The notes under the pieces were generated by a model. It was given only the letters and a program-made list of their open reading frames with translations, did no database searches and was not told where the DNA came from. A stretch of 64,000 nucleotides of DNA from Gracilimonas amylolytica. GTDB taxonomy: Bacteria; Bacteroidota; Rhodothermia; Balneolales; Balneolaceae. Below, piece by piece: positions 34,775 through 44,114 of this stretch. Each line of letters starts with the position of its first letter. Positions within the stretch are counted from its first letter, which is position 1. The translations under genes were made by a program, and so were the position numbers. Where the stretch lies: NCBI RefSeq assembly GCF_002911695.1, contig NZ_PQBS01000032.1, positions 27,362-91,361 of the forward strand, in the 5' to 3' direction.

Positions 34775-35773
34775 TCAGTCTTTGTTGACCGTTGCCTTTA
34801 ATAAGCTGTTTAATAGATCTGACTCAGGATCTTTCACATATACCGTATCGGTTCCTCTAATTGAAAACTTGATATCAGGGGTCTCTGTTTGTTCATTTAA
34901 TACATTTCCGTGTTTGCCAATAAGCATGGCCACCAATGGATTCCTTTTCATTTTGAGGTTTTGATAAAATTGAACCAATACAGACCCATTATTCAGACAA
35001 TGCAAGCCGGATAACCAGGAGGCTGAACCGTAGATCTCCATCATTCTTGTCGGATTAGATGACATTTGGTGCTTTTCCATTATTGAAAATAGATCCGATT
35101 TGATTTGAACCTCGCTTACTTTTTCTCCATCAAAGTCGAAGTAAAAGAGTTTAGGTAGCATGGCATGGCTCGCAACGATCTTATCCTGACAAACTACCGC
35201 AAACGAAGACTCAGCTAATGTGAGTGGCTGCATACCATATTCTGCTGGATCGACCGGTAGTTGGAAAAATGCTTTTTCCACTTCCATAGTTAACGGATCA
35301 AACAAGTGCAGTAAATAATGGTCATCAGGAGTGGTCATACCACCAATCAACAATACCACTCCATTTGGCAGTATCTTTAAGCCATTTAATCGCGGAATAC
35401 CCGTGTCTGTTACCGATTGGAATTTTCCCGTAGCGTCAAACTTTGAAATCCTTCCTTTGAATTCTGAAACGAGATATTCCCCTGTTGATAATTTTACGAC
35501 AGAGGTTGGTTTCTCGAGATCCCCCGGACCCCTTCCATATCTCCCAAAGTGGGTCAACAGTTTTCCCTCTTTATCATAGACCAATACACGGTGAGTTTCC
35601 TGATCTACAACCAATATTTCATTTCCAATTCTTTCCTGAAATCTTGGCAAGCCTAAGATCACCTCATTATTTTCTTCTAAGGTGAGTCTATCAGTGACCT
35701 CAAAAAATTGCCCGTAAAGATCATTTAGCGACAGCAATAAAATTACTAATACCGTTAAGAACGCTCGGCTCAT
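34775..35773 (-). CDS. Secreted six-bladed beta-propeller protein
   Basis: A 332-residue exported protein with a signal peptide (ending NDLYG). The mature part has repeated beta-blade motifs, for example VLVYDKEGKLLTHFGRYGRG, PGDLEKPTSVV and YLVSEFKGRISKFDATGKF, as in the six-bladed (NHL-like) propeller family common in Bacteroidota. Such proteins usually bind ligands or partner proteins; no catalytic site is visible. It is convergent with the membrane protein gene with a 10-bp gap and lies 87 bp from the argS end, so it is probably a single unit. Confidence 0.75.
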   Translation of the reverse strand: MSRAFLTVLVILLLSLNDLYGQFFEVTDRLTLEENNEVILGLPRFQERIGNEILVVDQETHRVLVYDKEGKLLTHFGRYGRGPGDLEKPTSVVKLSTGEYLVSEFKGRISKFDATGKFQSVTDTGIPRLNGLKILPNGVVLLIGGMTTPDDHYLLHLFDPLTMEVEKAFFQLPVDPAEYGMQPLTLAESSFAVVCQDKIVASHAMLPKLFYFDFDGEKVSEVQIKSDLFSIMEKHQMSSNPTRMMEIYGSASWLSGLHCLNNGSVLVQFYQNLKMKRNPLVAMLIGKHGNVLNEQTETPDIKFSIRGTDTVYVKDPESDLLNSLLKATVNKD

Positions 35774-35860
35774 AGGTTTGAATTCTTAGGGTTTTCAAAG
35801 AATCTAACCTGCATCCTTTATAAATCAAAATATGCACCCTGCCTGAAAAGACAGACCTTC

Positions 35861-37489
35861 TTACATCTGATCCGGTGCCGATATGCCCAGAATGCCCAAT
35901 CCATTTCTAAGTACCTGAGCAGTAGCTTTTGCCAATTCTGTTCGGGCATGAGCCAGCTCCTCGTCTTCACCTAAAATTCTGCAATCATGATAGAAGGAGG
36001 TAAAGGCTGATGCCAGTTCATTAAGGAAGGTGATCACGTGGTGTGGTTCACGCAGCCTTGCTGCATTGCCAACGGTTTCTGGAAACTTCAGCATGGTTTT
36101 GATAAGCATGATCTCACTTGGATGCTCTAACAACTTCAGGTTAGCCCTTCCGCTCAGTTCATATTCATCATTCACTTTTCTGAGAATACTTGAGATGCGA
36201 GCATGGGCATATTGCAGATAAAACACCGGGTTCTTCTCGCCGGCTTCTTTGGCCTGGGCTATATCAAATTCGAGGTGGGTATTTGGGGAACGCATGAGGA
36301 AGAAGAAGCGCGTTACATCGGCACCCACTTCGTCCATCAGATCATCCAAAGTCACAAAGTTAGCCTTCCGTGTACTCATCTTGAACGGTTTGCCATCTTT
36401 AACCAGCGTTACAAACTGATAGACAACCACATCAACCTTATCGGGGTCGTAACCGAGGGATTTGATCCCACTCAGAACATCCGGGTAAGTGGCGATGTGA
36501 TCGGCACCAAACACATCCACACACAGGTCATATCCCCGGTCTAACTTGTTGGCGTGGTATGCTATATCAGGCAGGCGATAGGTCGGCTCACCCGAACTTT
36601 TAACCAACACCGTGTCTTTATCCTTGCCAAAAGCGGTGGTCTTAAACCAAACCGCTCCGTCTTCATCGTAAGCCAGATCGAGATCTCTAAGCTTTTGAAT
36701 GGTCTCTTCGATCTTACCATCTTCATACAAGCTGTGCTCGTTAAAAAAGGAGTCCATTTTGATATTCATGCGCTTCAGAGTTGCACTGATATCTGCAAAG
36801 ATCTCCTCTTCAGCTTTTTCCTTGAATGGCTTTTCATCGGCTGCACTCAACAAACCATCTCCAAATTCATCAAGTAAAGATTTGGCAATATCCTTGATAT
36901 ATTCTCCTTCGTATCCTCCCTCCGGAAACTTCTCATCTTTACCAAGCAGTTCATAATAACGCGCCCTGACACTCTCACCTAAAACACGCATCTGCCGCCC
37001 GGCGTCGTTGAAATAATACTCTCTTTCCACATCCGCGCCGGTCCATTCAAGCAATCGTGCCACAGTATCACCCAATACCGCATTACGGCCGTGGCCAACT
37101 GTCAGCGGCCCGGTTGGGTTTGCACTCACAAATTCTACCAACACCTTTTTACCTGTATTTGTATCGGTTTTTCCGAATGATTCTCCCCCTGTTAAGACCT
37201 CATTCAACTCGTCAAACAGATAATCATCCGAATACCTGAAATTGATAAACCCCGGTCCGGCAATCTCAACAGCAGATATTTTTTTCTCATCATACTCAAG
37301 GCCATCCACAACCTGTTGGGCAATGGCACGAGGGTTATTCCTCAGTGGTTTGGCCAGCATCATGGCAATATTGGATGAGGCATCTCCGTGTTCAGGCTGA
37401 TTTGGAGCCTCTATTCTGATATCCGGTTTCTCTTGCAGATCAAATTGTTTGAGTGAGTTGCTGATGATCTCAGCGATGTATTCTTTCAT
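35861..37489 (-). CDS. argS: Arginyl-tRNA synthetase
   Basis: Class I synthetase that charges tRNA-Arg. At 542 residues it is on the short side. It starts with the ArgS-specific N-domain (tRNA D-loop contact), carries the HIGH-like loop PTGPLTVGHGRN near residue 125-136 and a KMSxR loop KMSTRKANFVTLDDL near 370, and ends with the DALR anticodon-binding domain (YHDCRILGEDEELAHAR). A promoter candidate lies just upstream. Confidence 0.96.
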   Translation of the reverse strand: MKEYIAEIISNSLKQFDLQEKPDIRIEAPNQPEHGDASSNIAMMLAKPLRNNPRAIAQQVVDGLEYDEKKISAVEIAGPGFINFRYSDDYLFDELNEVLTGGESFGKTDTNTGKKVLVEFVSANPTGPLTVGHGRNAVLGDTVARLLEWTGADVEREYYFNDAGRQMRVLGESVRARYYELLGKDEKFPEGGYEGEYIKDIAKSLLDEFGDGLLSAADEKPFKEKAEEEIFADISATLKRMNIKMDSFFNEHSLYEDGKIEETIQKLRDLDLAYDEDGAVWFKTTAFGKDKDTVLVKSSGEPTYRLPDIAYHANKLDRGYDLCVDVFGADHIATYPDVLSGIKSLGYDPDKVDVVVYQFVTLVKDGKPFKMSTRKANFVTLDDLMDEVGADVTRFFFLMRSPNTHLEFDIAQAKEAGEKNPVFYLQYAHARISSILRKVNDEYELSGRANLKLLEHPSEIMLIKTMLKFPETVGNAARLREPHHVITFLNELASAFTSFYHDCRILGEDEELAHARTELAKATAQVLRNGLGILGISAPDQM

Positions 37490-37514
37490 GGTAAATAAAG
37501 ATTTCGAATTTGCT

Positions 37515-37522
37515 CAAAGATA
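37515..37522 (-). promoter_or_regulatory. Promoter -7 box for argS
   Basis: On the minus strand TATCTTTG matches the Bacteroidota TAnnTTTG box exactly, 26 bp before the ATG. The -33 position reads TGAT rather than TTTG, so only the -7 element is convincing. Confidence 0.45.
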
Positions 37523-37570
37523 AGACAAAAACTGACTATGAATCAGCTTCCTTTAAAAACTCTGTGGCAT

Positions 37571-37602
37571 AAAAAAAGGGACCTCATTACTGAAGCCCCT
37601 TA
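37571..37602 (-). terminator. Rho-independent terminator of the DsbA-like gene
   Basis: On the minus strand an 11-bp stem AAGGGGCTTCA with TGAGGTCCCTT (two G-T pairs) around GTAA is followed by seven T, 20 bp after the stop at 37621. Confidence 0.85.
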
Positions 37603-37620
37603 AATTCTCTAAAGATCAGG

Positions 37621-38184
37621 TCAATTCATGTAGCCTTCTACAAGAGCTTTGAATTCTTCAAAGGTGCGGGGATTTCTTTCCACCTTATCACCATTGATGT
37701 AGAAAGTAGGGGTAGAGTTTACATTCAGGCGCATCCCTTGCCGTTTATCTGCCATCACAATGCGTTGCATATCGGCTGAATTAAGATCTGCGCGGAATTT
37801 TTCCATATCAAGTTCCAGGCTCTTGGCATAGCCAATAAACATGGATTCGGCATTACCTCTTGACCACTGCTCCTGTCCGGCAAAGATCATATCGTGCATT
37901 TCCTGATATTTGCCCTGAGCTCTTGCGGCTTCAGCTGCTCTTGATGCTAGTTGAGCATATTCATGCATGTTCAGTGGAAAATGCTTTGTGATGAGTGATA
38001 TCTCTTCACCGAATTCCGCCTTCAGTTGCTCTTCAATAGGTACGTAATACTTACAAGCCGGGCATTGGTAATCGCTGTATTTTACGATCTCAACTTTAGC
38101 TTGCGAACTCTCACTGCTTTGAGCCATCAGCGGACCGCTGAATATCATTGCAAAAACGGTGAGTAAAAATAATCCTCTTTTCAT
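37621..38184 (-). CDS. DsbA-like thioredoxin-fold oxidoreductase
   Basis: A periplasmic thiol-disulfide enzyme of 187 residues. After a signal peptide (ending GPLMAQ) comes the active-site CPAC (C41 and C44) in KYSDYQCPACKYY, the helical insert and the cis-Pro loop NSTPTFYINGDKV. It is of the small DsbA/BdbD type that introduces or transfers disulfides, plausible given nearby exported proteins with paired cysteines. A Shine-Dalgarno-like AAGGAT precedes the start. It has its own terminator. Confidence 0.9.
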   Translation of the reverse strand: MKRGLFLLTVFAMIFSGPLMAQSSESSQAKVEIVKYSDYQCPACKYYVPIEEQLKAEFGEEISLITKHFPLNMHEYAQLASRAAEAARAQGKYQEMHDMIFAGQEQWSRGNAESMFIGYAKSLELDMEKFRADLNSADMQRIVMADKRQGMRLNVNSTPTFYINGDKVERNPRTFEEFKALVEGYMN

Positions 38185-38559
38185 GATCCTTATCCTTTCT
38201 TTCTGTAGAAATTTACTTTATCAAAATGTCGTTCTAAGATAACACTCATTTTTTCAATTATCTGTGGAATTCTTTGACTTCATCAGATGAACCAATAGAC
38301 AAACGCCTTTCACACCGATTATCTTGTGTGCAGTTTTTATTTAAGTCAATTCAGCAATTCCTGCAATTCTTTTACAGAGTTGATTATCTTTTACTCAAGA
38401 TACCGTTTCTTACATTTTTTAAAATTAATGTCACATCTATTAAATAGCTGCCATAAGGCCCATATGAGGAACATCGGATCATAATTACAGTACATCTTTT
38501 TCGTTAGCTATGCCTTAAACCTTCTCTCAAATTTTAGTACATTCAGGAAACGCAATTCT
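38185..38559. other. Gene-free stretch between divergent dsbA-like gene and the envelope operon
   Basis: About 375 bp with stops in all frames. It must hold promoters for both units; I see AT-rich boxes but no convincing consensus pair, repeat or RNA. Confidence 0.4.
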
Positions 38560-40278
38560 ATGATGAGCAAAACACCCACATTTTTTCTGTTTATTGCATT
38601 TTTATTACCGGCTATTACCTTTGCACAAAATCGTCAGACCGGTGCGGATAATACATTACTGCCTGAGATAAATCCTCAGGATATTGAGATCCGAAGTGAA
38701 TTCAAGGCCCGTTTTCCAGGCCTTAGGAGACAACCCATTTTAGGTTTCAATCCAAAACCACGTGTGTTTCAGATCGATCCTAACCGGATCCCGTTCATTG
38801 AAACCCGAGAGGAAGCGGTTGCCGATATTTCTGTGACCCAGCTTGGCAGACCTGAACCGCCAACCCGAAATATTCTGCAAGACCCTGACCGTATGAACGG
38901 ATACATCCGAGCCGCTCTGGGTAGCTTTGTATCTCCTGATGTTAATGCTTACGGCTACTACGCCCTTGATGAAAGCAGTGCTGTCACCGGAAATATGAAC
39001 ATGCGCGGATCTACCGGTCACCTTGACGGGCCTGAAAGTTCTTTCCGTTACTTGGATGCCAATATTGGCTATATCAACAAATTGCAAAATGGCATGCGCC
39101 TTTCCCTCGATTTAGGGGCACTCAGTGACTTTAATGACTTATACGATCTCAATGACCCCAATATTCAAGGTCAGATCGGTGAAACAGCCTCTAAAGATTA
39201 TTCCGGTTTTAACGGACAGCTTCGCCTTCAAAAAATCAAAAATACCCTTAACGGCTGGGACCTGACCGTTGGAGGAAATGTGTTCAGCACTACGCTTGAT
39301 GCCGGTTCTTCTACACTTGGTGGTGAAACGGACGAAACAGCCGGACACCTATCCTTTTCTTATTACTGGCCGGGTCAAAAGATGTACGAAACATTCAAAG
39401 TTTCCGGTAATCTGGAGTCCGCCACCTATTCTTCTGATGCATTCGATTCAGAGAACTGGGTGAATGCTGAAGCGGCCGTTACTTATGAGAGGTTGTTCGA
39501 CTTTTCAACCCGCATTAAGGCAAAAGGTGGTGTAAGTTATATTACCGATGCCGTTGACAGCAAAGTCATGTTGAGTCCTGAGATAGAGATTATTCACTAT
39601 TTAAATGAGCGCCTTTCTGTTACCGGAACAGCCTTTGGCCGCCCTGAACTGAACACTCTACAGGAACACCATCAGTACAATCGTTTTCTTTCAGCCGATA
39701 ACCTGTTAAGATACTCATATGATGTTGGAGCCGGGGCCGAAGCTAACTTACAGCTTTTTGGTGGCAACCGGGTATTTGGCGGCGCTTCTTATACCCATAC
39801 CCAAAACTATGCATATTATCAGCGATCTATTCTGGCTCCAAATGATACGCCCGGATTTTATTCTGTGATGTATGGAGACGCGAACATTTTTGAGATCTAT
39901 GCCGGTGCAAATCAACAACTGGTACCTGAAAAGTTCTGGGCTAATGCGAAAGTTTATGCCCGCAGCCCTAAGCTATCTGCCGGTGGTGATATTCCATACG
40001 AGGAAAAACTTGGCCTGGAGGGCTCTATATCCTTCAAACCGGTAAAAGAACTGACATTGAATGCGTGGGCTGAATATCTTGGAAAGCGCCGGTCACCTGA
40101 AACCGGTACTGAATTAAAAGCATTTGCATTACTTAATGCAGGTGCCGAATATCAGGTCAACGATAAAATTGGCGTTTTTGCCAAAATGTTGAACGTCTCA
40201 GGACAAGAATATGAGGTTTGGAGTGGCTATCAGGAACGTCCTTTTCAGATCTTTGGAGGTATAACCATAAAACTATAA
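38560..40278 (+). CDS. Outer-membrane beta-barrel protein, TonB-dependent-receptor-like without plug
   Basis: A 572-residue exported protein with signal peptide (ending PAITFAQ). After about 80 residues of periplasmic linker, the rest is alternating amphipathic strands ending in an aromatic/Leu C-terminus (FQIFGGITIKL), typical of outer-membrane barrels. I see no TonB box or plug domain, so it is not a standard TonB-dependent receptor even though exbB, exbD and tonB follow. It is the first gene of a tightly spaced operon (6 bp to the next start). Confidence 0.75.
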   Translation: MMSKTPTFFLFIAFLLPAITFAQNRQTGADNTLLPEINPQDIEIRSEFKARFPGLRRQPILGFNPKPRVFQIDPNRIPFIETREEAVADISVTQLGRPEPPTRNILQDPDRMNGYIRAALGSFVSPDVNAYGYYALDESSAVTGNMNMRGSTGHLDGPESSFRYLDANIGYINKLQNGMRLSLDLGALSDFNDLYDLNDPNIQGQIGETASKDYSGFNGQLRLQKIKNTLNGWDLTVGGNVFSTTLDAGSSTLGGETDETAGHLSFSYYWPGQKMYETFKVSGNLESATYSSDAFDSENWVNAEAAVTYERLFDFSTRIKAKGGVSYITDAVDSKVMLSPEIEIIHYLNERLSVTGTAFGRPELNTLQEHHQYNRFLSADNLLRYSYDVGAGAEANLQLFGGNRVFGGASYTHTQNYAYYQRSILAPNDTPGFYSVMYGDANIFEIYAGANQQLVPEKFWANAKVYARSPKLSAGGDIPYEEKLGLEGSISFKPVKELTLNAWAEYLGKRRSPETGTELKAFALLNAGAEYQVNDKIGVFAKMLNVSGQEYEVWSGYQERPFQIFGGITIKL

Positions 40279-40284
40279 TCTCTT

Positions 40285-40482
40285 ATGACGGATAAATTTT
40301 TAGAAGCACTGGGTGTGGTAATACGGGATCAGATCATAATGAAAAATTCGGTGGAAGTGGATGAACTTGGTACTTTCAAACCGGTTCATTACAACCAAAA
40401 ACAGGAAAAACGTGCGGATGGCACCAATGTCATGCTGCCCCCAAAAGACACCATCGAATTTACATCTGCTAAAAAGGGATAA
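40285..40482 (+). CDS. Small HU/IHF-like domain protein
   Basis: A 65-residue protein that looks like half of a bacterial HU fold: one helix followed by VEVDELGTFKPVHYN and the arm-like KRADGTNVMLPPKDTIEF. This fits the HU-CCDC81-type domains described in Bacteroidota. It probably binds DNA or pairs with the HU-like N-terminus of the next gene product. The spacing of 6 bp upstream and 3 bp downstream shows a common transcript. It is shorter than a full HU (about 90). Confidence 0.75.
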   Translation: MTDKFLEALGVVIRDQIIMKNSVEVDELGTFKPVHYNQKQEKRADGTNVMLPPKDTIEFTSAKKG

Positions 40483-40485
40483 GCT

Positions 40486-42132
40486 ATGCATATAGATCAC
40501 TCAAAGCTTGTTGAGCTGCTTGTTGAAACTTCCGGTATCGAAAAGGAAAATATTGAAAATCAGCTGGCTGACTTAGTAAAAGAAATTAACGAGGCCATTG
40601 AAGAAGGGGAAGCCTATGAAATTGAAGGCTTTGGGGTCTTTAGTGCGATCGGTGAAAATGTAGTATTTATTCCAGCTGATGAACTTGCCACGGAGATAAA
40701 TTACAAATACGTGGGCATGGAAGCCTTAGAACTGGATGAAGCTTCCGGTGCAGAAGACGAACCTGATGCTGAAGATAACGATGACCCCTTCGCCGGATTA
40801 CTGGATGATGAACCTGAGATGGCCAAGACTCCGGAACCGAACATGGATACTGCTGATGATACCGGTGAAGAAGATGGATCGGAGGAAGAAGATTCACCTT
40901 TTGATCTGGATGATGAAACTGACGAGGGGGATGAAGAAGAGGAAAAACCCGGTCCTGATAAGTGGGGTATCGATACCTATAAAGATGAAGGGGCCGAAAC
41001 CATGTTCTCCGGACTTTTAGGAGATTCCCCCGATGAAGAAACAGAGCAGGAAGAAGAACATTTTAAAGCCGTATTCGATCAGGAAGATGATGAGGACGAA
41101 GACCTTATTCGAATTTCTGAAATTGAGCGTGAACTTGCCGGTGAATCTGATGATGATTCCGATGACGAACAGGATCCTTTTGCCGCTCTCGCAGATGTCG
41201 GTTCAGATCCCGAAGAAGAGGAAACATCGGATGACCTTGATGATGTCCTAAGTTCTGCTGAAGAAAAAGAGGATGATGAGGAAACAGATGACCTGGAAAA
41301 AGCTCTTTCTTCTTCTATTGATGAAACCGTAAATGAAGATGACGACTCAGAGCCGGTTCCTGTTATCAAGAATTTAGCCTCAGCTAAAGACGATAAAAAA
41401 GGAAAAGACGAAGAAAAAAGTTCAGACAAAAAGAAAGAAACAAAACGAAAGCCCTTCAAACGGCCTCAAAAAGCCAAAGACACCGGAGGGCAGTCAGCCA
41501 TCCTGTTGATCATTATCATCATATTAGTTTTAGGCGGTGGGATCTACGGATTGGGTTACTTTGGGGTGGTTAACATTCCGGGTATTACTCCAACTCCGGT
41601 TCCGACAACCACACAAACAACACCACCGGCTCCAACCCCTGATGTAACTGACTCTGAACAACAGACCCAGGATACCCCTGAACCTGTAACAGAGTCAACA
41701 GAGGCAGAACCGACTTCAAGTGATCAAAATGAGGCTGCTACAGGCACTTCTGATCAGGAAGGTGAATCTGCCAACAATGAAATGGAACAAGCGACTGAAA
41801 CTCAGGTAACAGAAACAACACAAGAGGCTCAGGATACAGATTCCGGTGAACCTGCTTCCTATGGGCTTACCGGTTCTTTAAATGAGGCAGCTAACAACGG
41901 ATATACCATTGTTGTTTACTCGTTAACCAACGAGGATAACGCCCGGGCTAAAGTTTCAGAATTAACCGATCAGGGATATCGCGTGATCTTAGCAGAAGTT
42001 CCGCATCAACAATATGGAACGCTTTGGAGAGTTAGCCTGGGACAGTTTGAAACCATGCGTGATGCCGCAGTGGCTGCTCAGGAACTCGGGAATCCCTTTA
42101 AAGACAATTATTTCGTAACTCAAATTCAGTAA
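40486..42132 (+). CDS. HU-like, acidic linker, transmembrane and SPOR domain protein
   Basis: A 548-residue protein with unusual architecture. Residues 1-80 form an HU-like domain (HSKLVELLVETSGIEKEN, then YEIEGFGVFSAIGENVVFIP). Residues 85-300 are very rich in Asp and Glu; a Lys-rich patch lies at about 300-335. One membrane helix spans about 336-358 (AILLIIIIILVLGGGIYGLG). A Thr/Pro-rich linker leads to a C-terminal SPOR domain at about 471-548 (GYTIVVYSLTNEDNA). SPOR domains bind denuded peptidoglycan at division sites, so one end would face the nucleoid and the other the wall. It is in an operon with a small HU-like gene and ExbBD/TonB-like genes. Confidence 0.85.
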   Translation: MHIDHSKLVELLVETSGIEKENIENQLADLVKEINEAIEEGEAYEIEGFGVFSAIGENVVFIPADELATEINYKYVGMEALELDEASGAEDEPDAEDNDDPFAGLLDDEPEMAKTPEPNMDTADDTGEEDGSEEEDSPFDLDDETDEGDEEEEKPGPDKWGIDTYKDEGAETMFSGLLGDSPDEETEQEEEHFKAVFDQEDDEDEDLIRISEIERELAGESDDDSDDEQDPFAALADVGSDPEEEETSDDLDDVLSSAEEKEDDEETDDLEKALSSSIDETVNEDDDSEPVPVIKNLASAKDDKKGKDEEKSSDKKKETKRKPFKRPQKAKDTGGQSAILLIIIIILVLGGGIYGLGYFGVVNIPGITPTPVPTTTQTTPPAPTPDVTDSEQQTQDTPEPVTESTEAEPTSSDQNEAATGTSDQEGESANNEMEQATETQVTETTQEAQDTDSGEPASYGLTGSLNEAANNGYTIVVYSLTNEDNARAKVSELTDQGYRVILAEVPHQQYGTLWRVSLGQFETMRDAAVAAQELGNPFKDNYFVTQIQ

Positions 42133-42149
42133 ATCAAAAGATCATCTAC

Positions 42150-42857
42150 ATGCACTCTTTATTGATATTTTTGCAGGATACTACTGCAGTTGACTCCCTG
42201 ATGGCTATGCAGGAAGAAACCACTACATTCTTCGATCTTCTTGTTGAAGGCGGCGTATTAATGATCCCTATTACCATATTATTTATGATCGGTATGTACG
42301 TGATCGTTGAGCGCTGGAGAGCCCTAAACCGCTCACACGTTGACCCGGATAAATTTTTGGGTACCATTGAGAACATGCTCAAATCCGGAAAAGGCGGAGC
42401 CAAAAATGCCATGGATTACTGTGATGAGTTCAATAAACCCATCTCTCGAATCATTAAAGCCGGTATTCGTCGCTTAGGGCGCCCCATCAGAGATATTGAG
42501 GACGCCATTGACAACGCAGGTAAAAAGGAGATCTTCTTTCTTGAAAAGCGCATGAACTGGCTGGCAACAATTGCCGGTGTGGCTCCATTGCTTGGTTTTA
42601 CAGGAACGGTAACCGGTATGATCGAAGCCTTTATGGATATACAATCGTTGCAGGGTAATGTTAATCCAAGTGTGCTTGCCGGTGGTATATGGGAAGCTCT
42701 TATTACTACCGCGGCCGGACTAATTGTTGGTTTGATCGCTTATGGATTCTATAACTTCCTGCTGGGTAAGATCAACCGCTCCATTTTTGAACTGGAAAAT
42801 GCCTCAGCCGACTTCCTTGACCTGCTTCAATCACCTGCAAAAAAAGAAAATAACTGA
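42150..42857 (+). CDS. exbB: MotA/TolQ/ExbB proton channel family protein
   Basis: Inner-membrane proton-channel subunit of 235 residues that energises a TonB- or TolA-like protein. Helix 1 is near residues 30-52 and the conserved core (LEKRMNWLATIAGVAPLLG, FTGTVTGMIEAF, then EALITTAAGLIVGLIAYGFY) covers helices 2 and 3. The order exbB-exbD-tonB follows with gaps of 2 and 5 bp. TolQ and ExbB cannot be separated by sequence alone; no TolB or Pal is nearby. Confidence 0.9.
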   Translation: MHSLLIFLQDTTAVDSLMAMQEETTTFFDLLVEGGVLMIPITILFMIGMYVIVERWRALNRSHVDPDKFLGTIENMLKSGKGGAKNAMDYCDEFNKPISRIIKAGIRRLGRPIRDIEDAIDNAGKKEIFFLEKRMNWLATIAGVAPLLGFTGTVTGMIEAFMDIQSLQGNVNPSVLAGGIWEALITTAAGLIVGLIAYGFYNFLLGKINRSIFELENASADFLDLLQSPAKKENN

Positions 42858-42859
42858 TC

Positions 42860-43273
42860 ATGGCACGCGATTTCAGAAGAGGAGATAAACGCTTACCGCC
42901 CCTGTCATTGTTTTCACAATCGTCATTGACGGATATCGTGCTTCTGTTACTTATTTTCTTCCTGCTGACTTCATCTTTTGTGACCAATTTCGGAATACGG
43001 GTTGAAGTACCTAAAGCCGAAAGCAGTGCCGCAACTGAGCAACAGTTTATTTCAGTGGCTGTCACCAAAAATGGTGAGTTCTATGTGGATGGCGACCTGA
43101 CCGCACGCGGTTCATTGGCTTCAGCTATCAGAAACGCACGAAATAATAAGCCTCAGGGAACCGTTGTACTAAGGGCCGACAAAGATGCCAAAGTTGACGA
43201 TGCCGTAAGAGTGATGAATATCAGCAAGGCATTGAATCTCAAAATTATCATGGCTACCGAACAAGGATCCTGA
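42860..43273 (+). CDS. exbD: ExbD/TolR family protein
   Basis: Biopolymer-transport subunit of 137 residues. It has the one membrane helix (near 21-43, SLTDIVLLLLIFFLLTSSF), with the conserved Asp at its start, and a periplasmic domain with EVPKAESSA, then RADKDAKVDDAVRVMNISK. It works with ExbB at its 5' side and TonB at its 3' side. Confidence 0.92.
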   Translation: MARDFRRGDKRLPPLSLFSQSSLTDIVLLLLIFFLLTSSFVTNFGIRVEVPKAESSAATEQQFISVAVTKNGEFYVDGDLTARGSLASAIRNARNNKPQGTVVLRADKDAKVDDAVRVMNISKALNLKIIMATEQGS

Positions 43274-43278
43274 CCACT

Positions 43279-44100
43279 ATGGGCCGCTATAAATTCACAG
43301 AAGATGACCGTTTTGCACTTAAGGTTACCCTTGGTGTAAATACCATTCTTTTGATCATATCTCTCATCTACACTTTTGATATGAATTCAAACGTGCGGCC
43401 TTCCTACATAGAAGTGGAATTTGGGGAATTCAGAACCGGACAACTTGCCGAATACTCAGAGACTCAAAATGAAGAAGTGGCTCAGCGACCTAATCCCTCT
43501 GAAGTTGAACCTGAAGAACCCGTTGAAGAAGTCGTGGAACCTGAAGTTACTCCACAAACGACCACAGAAGAGGAAACCAAACCTGTAGATCTTCCCGATG
43601 AGGTTGAGGAAGTAGAGGCAGAGGAAGTCACCACCCCCAACACAGAAAAGATCGATCCAAACCAGCAGGAATCGCAACCTCAGGAAGAGGAAGTAGAAAT
43701 TCCACCGGTGGCACAAGAAAATGAAACCGTTACAGAAGGCGCCGACGAGAGTGGCGATGTGGACGGTGCAACAGGAGACATGCAGTCGGATCAGGGTATT
43801 GGAAATGATGAGGAAAAATCATCTCCCTACGAATTAAGCTGGGAAGGTGAAATTGACCGATCTCCAATGGTTCAACCCCTGCCTGAAAACTCCACCAATT
43901 CCGAGGCTGTTATTACCGTACGTTTTGAAGTTCGGCCCGATGGAACGGTGGGACGTATTATTCCACTTCGAAAAATGAACCCCGAATTAGAGCGTGAGGT
44001 AATGAGTACGCTGAGAACCTGGAGGTTTTCAAGACTACCCGGTGCTGTTCCTCAGGAAGTTCAGTGGGGTACATTAACCTTTCGCTTCGTCGTTCAATAA
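43279..44100 (+). CDS. tonB: TonB/TolA-like energy transducer
   Basis: A 273-residue protein with a short cytosolic start, one membrane helix near 13-33, a long Pro/Glu-rich stretch (about 50-190) that would span the periplasm, and a TonB C-terminal domain (ITVRFEVRPDGTVGRIIPLR, ending WGTLTFRFVVQ). It would transmit the proton-driven force of ExbBD to an outer-membrane partner. The first gene of this operon encodes a plug-less barrel, so the actual partner is not obvious. Confidence 0.85.
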   Translation: MGRYKFTEDDRFALKVTLGVNTILLIISLIYTFDMNSNVRPSYIEVEFGEFRTGQLAEYSETQNEEVAQRPNPSEVEPEEPVEEVVEPEVTPQTTTEEETKPVDLPDEVEEVEAEEVTTPNTEKIDPNQQESQPQEEEVEIPPVAQENETVTEGADESGDVDGATGDMQSDQGIGNDEEKSSPYELSWEGEIDRSPMVQPLPENSTNSEAVITVRFEVRPDGTVGRIIPLRKMNPELEREVMSTLRTWRFSRLPGAVPQEVQWGTLTFRFVVQ

Positions 44101-44114
44101 AGCCCTAAGATTTT

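Noticed and set aside
40736..41459. Long frames in other phases of the acidic region of the HU/SPOR gene
   Set aside because: They arise from the repetitive Asp/Glu codons of the real gene.
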